From contig QXWO01000019.1 in the NCBI GenBank assembly GCA_009911035.1, positions 1 to 64,000 of the forward strand: a DNA stretch of 64,000 nucleotides, in the 5' to 3' direction. Origin of the DNA: Lachnospiraceae bacterium. Lineage in GTDB: Bacteria; Bacillota; Clostridia; Lachnospirales; Lachnospiraceae. Shown piece by piece: positions 59,597 to 64,000 of the stretch. The notes under the pieces are model-generated. The model was given only the letters and a program-made list of their open reading frames with translations, was not told the DNA's origin and made no database searches. Each line of letters starts with the position of its first letter. Position 1 is the stretch's first letter. Made by a program: the position numbers and the translations under genes.

Positions 59597-60745
59597 ATGA
59601 AAAAGATTGGAATTTTGGGCTCTACAGGCTCTATCGGCACGCAGACGCTGGAAATTGTGCGCAGTAATGGGGATTTACAGGTGACAGCTCTTGCGGCGGG
59701 AAGCAATGTCAGGGAAATGGAAAGGCAGATCCGCGAATTTTCACCCCTGTATGCAGTTATGTGGGCGCCGGAATCGGCAGATGAACTGAAAAAGAAGGTG
59801 GCGGATACAGGAACGAAGGTTCTCCAGGGCATGGACGGTCTTCTGAAAATTGCAGTTATGGAGCAGATGGATGTTTTAGTCACGGCCATTGTGGGCATGA
59901 TAGGTATCAGACCTACGATTGCAGCGATTCAGGCGGGAAAAACCATCGCACTCGCAAATAAGGAGACGCTGGTGACGGCAGGCCATATTATTATGCCTTT
60001 GGCGGCTGAAAAAAAAGTGTCTATTCTGCCTGTTGACAGTGAGCACAGCGCAATTTTCCAGTCTATGCACGGGGAAAACAAAGACCGGGTAAGGAAGATA
60101 CTCCTTACTGCATCAGGAGGCCCTTTCAGAGGGAAAAAGAGGGAAGAACTTCTGGATATTACAGTGGAGGACGCCTTAAGGCACCCAAACTGGTCCATGG
60201 GAAGGAAGATCACAGTGGACTCTTCCACGCTTGTCAATAAGGGGCTGGAAGTCATTGAGGCAAAGTGGCTCTTTGGTGTGGAGCCGGAAGATATTCAGGT
60301 GGTGGTTCATCCCCAGAGCATTATCCATTCTATGGTGGAGTATGCAGACGGAGGCATTATGGCCCAGCTTGGCATGCCCGACATGAAGCTGCCGATTCAG
60401 TATGCCCTGTTTTATCCTGACAGGCGTCCGATGGAGGGAAAGAGAGTTGATTTTTACCAGTTATCGTCCATGACTTTTGAAAAGCCGGATACGGAGACTT
60501 TCCGGGGACTTTCCATGGCATATGATGCGGTGGCAAAGGGCGGCAGTATGCCTACCGTATACAATGCGGCAAATGAAAAGGCGGTGGCACTTTTTCTTGA
60601 GCGGAAAATCAGGTTCCTTGAAATTTATGATTTGATTCAGGGCGCCATGGAGCAACATAAGGTCATACAGAATCCTTCCGTGGAGGAAATTTTAGAAACG
60701 GAAGCGGCGGTTTATGAATATATTGATGCCAGCAGGAGGGTATAG
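59597..60745 (+). CDS. dxr: 1-deoxy-D-xylulose 5-phosphate reductoisomerase
   Basis: A 382-residue enzyme of the MEP isoprenoid pathway. The NADPH-binding GILGSTGSIGTQTL, the ALANKETLVTAG motif, metal-binding PVDSEHSAIFQ and SSTLVNKGLEVIEAKWLF are present. ATG 59597 is preferred, 5 bases after GGAGG; ATG 59585 lies before that site. It feeds UppS, encoded two genes upstream. Confidence 0.97.
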   Translation: MKKIGILGSTGSIGTQTLEIVRSNGDLQVTALAAGSNVREMERQIREFSPLYAVMWAPESADELKKKVADTGTKVLQGMDGLLKIAVMEQMDVLVTAIVGMIGIRPTIAAIQAGKTIALANKETLVTAGHIIMPLAAEKKVSILPVDSEHSAIFQSMHGENKDRVRKILLTASGGPFRGKKREELLDITVEDALRHPNWSMGRKITVDSSTLVNKGLEVIEAKWLFGVEPEDIQVVVHPQSIIHSMVEYADGGIMAQLGMPDMKLPIQYALFYPDRRPMEGKRVDFYQLSSMTFEKPDTETFRGLSMAYDAVAKGGSMPTVYNAANEKAVALFLERKIRFLEIYDLIQGAMEQHKVIQNPSVEEILETEAAVYEYIDASRRV

Positions 60746-61798
60746 ATGGCTGTATCTATTATTTTATTTCTGATTATATTTTTTGTTGTGGTAATTTCCC
60801 ACGAGTTCGGTCATTTCATTGTGGCAAAGAAAAATGGCATCCGTGTGGTGGAGTTTTTCATCGGAATGGGACCGGCGCTGTTTTCCTTTACAAAAGGGGA
60901 CACCAAATATTCCTTAAAGCTTCTGCCTATCGGCGGGGCCTGCATGTTTGAAGGGGAGGACGGGCTGGAAAAAGAAAAGGGAGAGTTGTCCCAGGGGGCC
61001 TTTCCCAATGCGCCTGTGTGGGCACGGTTTTCAACGGTTCTTGCAGGGCCTTTGTTCAATTTTATCACCGCCTATGTGATGGCCCTTGTGATTGTATCCT
61101 CCTGTGGTGTGCTGACCCCCCATGTGCAGAAGGTTTATGAGGGAAGCCAGGCCCAGGCGGCAGGTTTGAAAGAGGGGGACAGGATTACTAAAATCAACGG
61201 AAATAGAATCCACCTTGGGGAGGATGTGACTCTGATTTCCCAGCTTAATACCAAAGGCGAAAGCCTGACTGTCACCTATGAGCGCGGCGGAGAAGAATAT
61301 ACGACAGTCATAAAACCGACCTATGATGAGGAAGCCCAGCGCTATGTGATGGGTATTGCGGCAGGGCAGTATTTAAAGTGCAATGTGCCCCAGACCTTCC
61401 AGTATGGCTTTTATACCATGAAATTTTATGCGGAAGCTACCTTTAAGAGCCTGAAGATGCTGGTGACAGGACAGCTCTCAAGGGATGATGTGTCTGGCCC
61501 GGTGGGGATTGTGAAAGTGGTGGATGATGTTTACGATACGGCCAAATCTTACGGTGCGCTGGATGTAGCTCTCAACATGATCAACATTGCTTTGCTTCTT
61601 TCGGTGAATCTGGGCATTATGAATTTACTTCCTCTCCCAGCTCTTGACGGGGGACGTTTGGTGTTTTTGCTGGTAGAGGCTGTCCGGGGCAAACCGGTTC
61701 CGCCTGAAAAGGAAGGAATGGTGCATTTAGCGGGGATGATGGCTCTTATGGTGCTGATGGTCCTGGTACTGTTCAATGATATTTCGAAATTTTTCTGA
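60746..61798 (+). CDS. rseP: Site-2 zinc metalloprotease RseP/RasP
   Basis: A 350-residue membrane protease starting directly after the dxr stop (AGGAGG within dxr). The zinc site is HEFGH near residue 19 and the third ligand Asp is in NLLPLPALDGG near 306. One PDZ domain lies at about 125-190 (VYEGSQAQAAGLKEGDRITK). It performs intramembrane cleavage of anti-sigma factors and signal-peptide remnants. Confidence 0.97.
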   Translation: MAVSIILFLIIFFVVVISHEFGHFIVAKKNGIRVVEFFIGMGPALFSFTKGDTKYSLKLLPIGGACMFEGEDGLEKEKGELSQGAFPNAPVWARFSTVLAGPLFNFITAYVMALVIVSSCGVLTPHVQKVYEGSQAQAAGLKEGDRITKINGNRIHLGEDVTLISQLNTKGESLTVTYERGGEEYTTVIKPTYDEEAQRYVMGIAAGQYLKCNVPQTFQYGFYTMKFYAEATFKSLKMLVTGQLSRDDVSGPVGIVKVVDDVYDTAKSYGALDVALNMINIALLLSVNLGIMNLLPLPALDGGRLVFLLVEAVRGKPVPPEKEGMVHLAGMMALMVLMVLVLFNDISKFF

Positions 61799-61819
61799 TT
61801 GTTTATAGGATAGCATGTG

Positions 61820-61883
61820 GAATCCATGTACAGAATTACCGAAATTATGTTTTTGGTAATCTTGTATAATGGATTCTTTTTTT
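61820..61883 (+). terminator. Terminator after rseP
   Basis: GAATCCAT pairs with ATGGATTC, with an inner ATTACC/GGTAAT stem, followed by seven T. It ends the pyrH-rseP unit. A TATAAT (61865-61870) inside its 3' arm could serve as -10 for the next gene, but no good -35 is seen. Confidence 0.85.
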
Positions 61884-61953
61884 GCGGGAATATATAATGG
61901 GCGTATGGGCAGTATATTCTGTACCCCAAAGCATACAGGAGGTTTTTAAAAGA

Positions 61954-62721
61954 TTGAATATTATTTCGGGCGTATTTTGGAACCGGGGAGGGCAGGCTGT
62001 GAATCAGGATTCCCTTACCCTGCAGCAGGCCGTTACTGGGCGTGGACGGGCGGTGATGGCAGTGGTAAGCGATGGAATAGGCGGCCTGCCGGAAGGGGAG
62101 AATGCCAGCGGCTACATTACGGAAAAACTGGTGGAGAATTTTTACGGACAGTTACTTTCCCTTGTATCAAGAGGAAAAGGGGCAAAGTTTATCAGGAACA
62201 GTTTCCTGCGGTGCTTCTGTGGGATGAATGAAGAACTGTGCAGGTATGGGGAAGGGAAAGGAATCAGGCTGGGGGCGACAGTATCCCTGTTGTTTATCTG
62301 GCTCAACCGCTATATGATTTTTCACTTGGGGGACAGCAGGATTTACCAGTACCATTCCGCAGCTCATGGCAGCAGGCGCTCTTCTGGCGCAGGGCCGGGA
62401 CTTCTGACCAGTGACCATTCCCAGGGAGGGCACGGAATCTACAGGTGCATGGGAAGTTTTCCTTATGACCGGCCGGATATCCGGTCCGGGGTCATCCGCG
62501 GCAGGTGCGCTTTTCTGCTTTGCACGGACGGCTTTTACAGAACCTTTGACAGGGAAACCATGGAGGCACTGAACCCGGAGGAGATAAAGGGGGAGGGCCA
62601 GATTGAAAGGCGGTTGAAAGCCATGGCATCCTGTGCACGCAAAAAGGGCGAGCAGGACAACATGTCGGCGATTTATCTGATCATAAACGGGGGAAAGAAT
62701 GAAAAAGATATTGTTTCATAA
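61954..62721 (+). CDS. PP2C-type Ser/Thr protein phosphatase
   Basis: A 255-residue phosphatase with metal-binding motifs VNQDSL, VVSDGIGGLPEGENASGY, HLGDSRIYQYH, LLCTDGFYRTFD and EQDNMSAIYLI, all consistent with an active PP2C. I choose TTG 61954, 11 bases after AGGAGG; the frame is open upstream to ATG 61882, but that part lies against the terminator and has no ribosome site. Its 3' end overlaps the kinase gene by 23 bases, so the two are coupled as a phosphatase/kinase pair. Confidence 0.9.
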   Translation: MNIISGVFWNRGGQAVNQDSLTLQQAVTGRGRAVMAVVSDGIGGLPEGENASGYITEKLVENFYGQLLSLVSRGKGAKFIRNSFLRCFCGMNEELCRYGEGKGIRLGATVSLLFIWLNRYMIFHLGDSRIYQYHSAAHGSRRSSGAGPGLLTSDHSQGGHGIYRCMGSFPYDRPDIRSGVIRGRCAFLLCTDGFYRTFDRETMEALNPEEIKGEGQIERRLKAMASCARKKGEQDNMSAIYLIINGGKNEKDIVS

Positions 62722-64000
62722 ATACGAGGTACTGCGCCCTTTGGGTCAGGGAGGAACAGGAAAAGTCTATCTTGTCAGGGATATGCATCTGAACCGTCTG
62801 GCGGCAGTTAAGGAGAGCAGGGATGATTTCCTGCAAAGCGAGGTTGAGATTTTAAAGAAGCAGGATCATCCGGGGCTTCCGGGTATATATGACTGTTTTA
62901 AGCAGGGGGATAATACCTTTCTGGTCATGGAGTACATTGAAGGCATGACTCTGCGCCAGTACTTAAACAGGCATGGAAAAGCGGCGGAAAGGCAGGCTGT
63001 CAGATGGATGACGGAGCTTTGCGGTATACTTGGCTATCTCCACAGCAGAAGCCCAAAGGTGATTTATAGGGATTTAAAGCCGGAAAATATTATGATACGT
63101 CAGGACGGGAGGCTGAAGCTGATCGACTTAGGGACCGCTGTCAACGATTTTGGGGAGAATGGGCGGGAAGGCTTTTGCGCCGGAACGGCAGGATACAGCC
63201 CGCCGGAGCAGTGGCAGGAAACCAGAGGAGATGTGACATGGGATATATTTGGCGCAGGGGCGGTTTTCCATGAAATGTTGACAGGCGTCAGTCCGGCAAA
63301 ACCGCCTTATCAGCGCAGGCCTCTTTGGGAGTATGACAGGAGCCTTTCAAAATCTCTGAACAAAATCATCCAAATCTGTACGGAACGGGAACCTTCCCGC
63401 CGTTGTCAGTCTGTGAAAGAAATAGAAACGGCGCTTCTCCATTATCGTGAACCATTATCCCTAAACAATATGAGATGGATGTTGAAAAAATCTCTGATTG
63501 CGGCCGCTGCTGCTTACACGGCTTTTTGCTTTTTGAGTCCGCTTGCAGGCGGAATTCCCCAAAATCAGTTTCCTTTTCCTTATCTGGGAAAACCACTCTT
63601 TCTGCTAATGATCACCCTGCTTTTATACCTGCTGCTTTTAGGACGCAAAGGCCGGCGGCAGTTACTCCAAAAAAGGGAAAAGAATATCTGGCTGACGGAG
63701 AAACAGTTTTCCGGTCTTTTATCCCTGCTGTTATTTCTGCTTGCCGGTATCTGGACACCCGGGCAGACAGAGGTGCCTTCCTTTTCGGTCTGGGCCCAGG
63801 AAGAACAGGAAAAACTGTGGGTGGAAATGCGCGATGGACAGTGGAGGAAAATGCTCCTTAAGGAAGATGCGGTGCTGAAAACATGGGAGCCTGTCCGGTT
63901 CGAAATTCCTCCCGGACGGCTGCCAGACCAGGAGCTGTCTATACAGTTACTTGCCACGGGAAAGGACGGGAGTACGTATGTAAGCCGTATTTTCAGGGTG
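62699..64000 (+). CDS. Receptor-type Ser/Thr protein kinase, 3' end missing
   Basis: Open from ATG 62699 to the window edge (434 residues visible). Kinase domain about 8-250: P-loop GQGGTGKVYL, Lys38 (AAVKES), catalytic loop IYRDLKPENIM (Tyr for His of HRD, Asp125 kept), DLG at 143-145 in place of DFG, and GTAGYSPPEQ. Three hydrophobic helices follow (about 264-281, 299-315, 338-352), then an extracytoplasmic part that is cut off. It lacks visible PASTA repeats, so it is not a PrkC-type wall kinase in the part seen. It overlaps the PP2C gene. Confidence 0.9.
   Translation, partial: MKKILFHKYEVLRPLGQGGTGKVYLVRDMHLNRLAAVKESRDDFLQSEVEILKKQDHPGLPGIYDCFKQGDNTFLVMEYIEGMTLRQYLNRHGKAAERQAVRWMTELCGILGYLHSRSPKVIYRDLKPENIMIRQDGRLKLIDLGTAVNDFGENGREGFCAGTAGYSPPEQWQETRGDVTWDIFGAGAVFHEMLTGVSPAKPPYQRRPLWEYDRSLSKSLNKIIQICTEREPSRRCQSVKEIETALLHYREPLSLNNMRWMLKKSLIAAAAAYTAFCFLSPLAGGIPQNQFPFPYLGKPLFLLMITLLLYLLLLGRKGRRQLLQKREKNIWLTEKQFSGLLSLLLFLLAGIWTPGQTEVPSFSVWAQEEQEKLWVEMRDGQWRKMLLKEDAVLKTWEPVRFEIPPGRLPDQELSIQLLATGKDGSTYVSRIFRV

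Noticed and set aside
61882-61953. N-terminal extension of the PP2C protein from ATG 61882
   Set aside because: The segment begins in the rseP terminator, has no ribosome site and does not resemble PP2C; TTG 61954 has AGGAGG.
62699-62721. Frameshift joining PP2C and kinase genes
   Set aside because: Both genes have complete family ends and starts; the 23-base overlap is ordinary translational coupling.

Overview
The window comes from a motile, low- to moderate-GC Gram-positive bacterium of the class Clostridia, most likely a Lachnospiraceae-type organism. This placement is inferred from a CodY regulator, a FliY-type switch protein, CheC/CheD adaptation, a SigD-type sigma factor, a SwrB-like protein and MotE, from strong Shine-Dalgarno sequences with frequent GTG/TTG starts, and from the gene order. 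That order closely follows the Bacillus subtilis block topA-codY-fla/che-sigD-swrB-rpsB-tsf-pyrH-frr-uppS-cdsA-dxr-rasP.

Layout. 1-11637: the 3' part of a giant secreted or surface protein with Cys-rich zinc-ribbon-like repeats at the visible N-terminus, followed by thousands of residues of GLUG/beta-helix-like repeats. 11670-13310 (minus): a membrane-anchored protein with degenerate GGDEF and EAL domains, with its own promoter and terminator. 13323-14155: a small unknown protein overlapping an A24 prepilin peptidase. 14156-14541: a gene-free stretch with three perfect-length 37-bp tandem repeats and the topA promoter. 14542-17513: topA and codY. 17609-51877: one colinear flagellar/chemotaxis operon of about 34 kb and about 40 genes: basal body, export, hook, motor (motA/motB inside the operon), switch, export gate, flhF/flhG, che genes, sigma factor, and a tail of membrane/coiled-coil proteins. 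It ends at an intrinsic terminator whose loop carries the -35 box of the next promoter. 51861-53918: rpsB and tsf, separated by a 122-bp element with 13-bp inverted ends. 54046-56601: genes not found here in B. subtilis, namely mntP (minus), a NodB-type polysaccharide deacetylase and a bactofilin. 56615-61798: pyrH, frr, uppS, cdsA, dxr, rseP. 61954-64000: a PP2C phosphatase overlapping a receptor-type Ser/Thr kinase that runs off the right edge.

How it fits together. The long operon builds the rod, MS-ring, C-ring, type III export apparatus and hook, supplies the stator, sets flagellar number and position (FlhF/FlhG), and provides the CheA-CheY core with CheB, CheC, CheD and FliY for adaptation and dephosphorylation. 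SigD then drives late genes located elsewhere; no flagellin, hook-associated, flgM or receptor genes are in the window. Downstream genes serve translation, isoprenoid and phospholipid supply, and envelope proteolysis.

Most unusual items: the giant Cys-repeat/GLUG protein; a FlgD carrying a C-terminal helical module and an acidic Gly-rich tail; a FliY whose linker has 24 Met in 58 residues; a CheB lacking its receiver domain; the 37-bp tandem repeat with dispersed relatives; and the rpsB-tsf inverted-repeat element. No CRISPR array, rRNA, tRNA, insertion sequence or prophage was seen.
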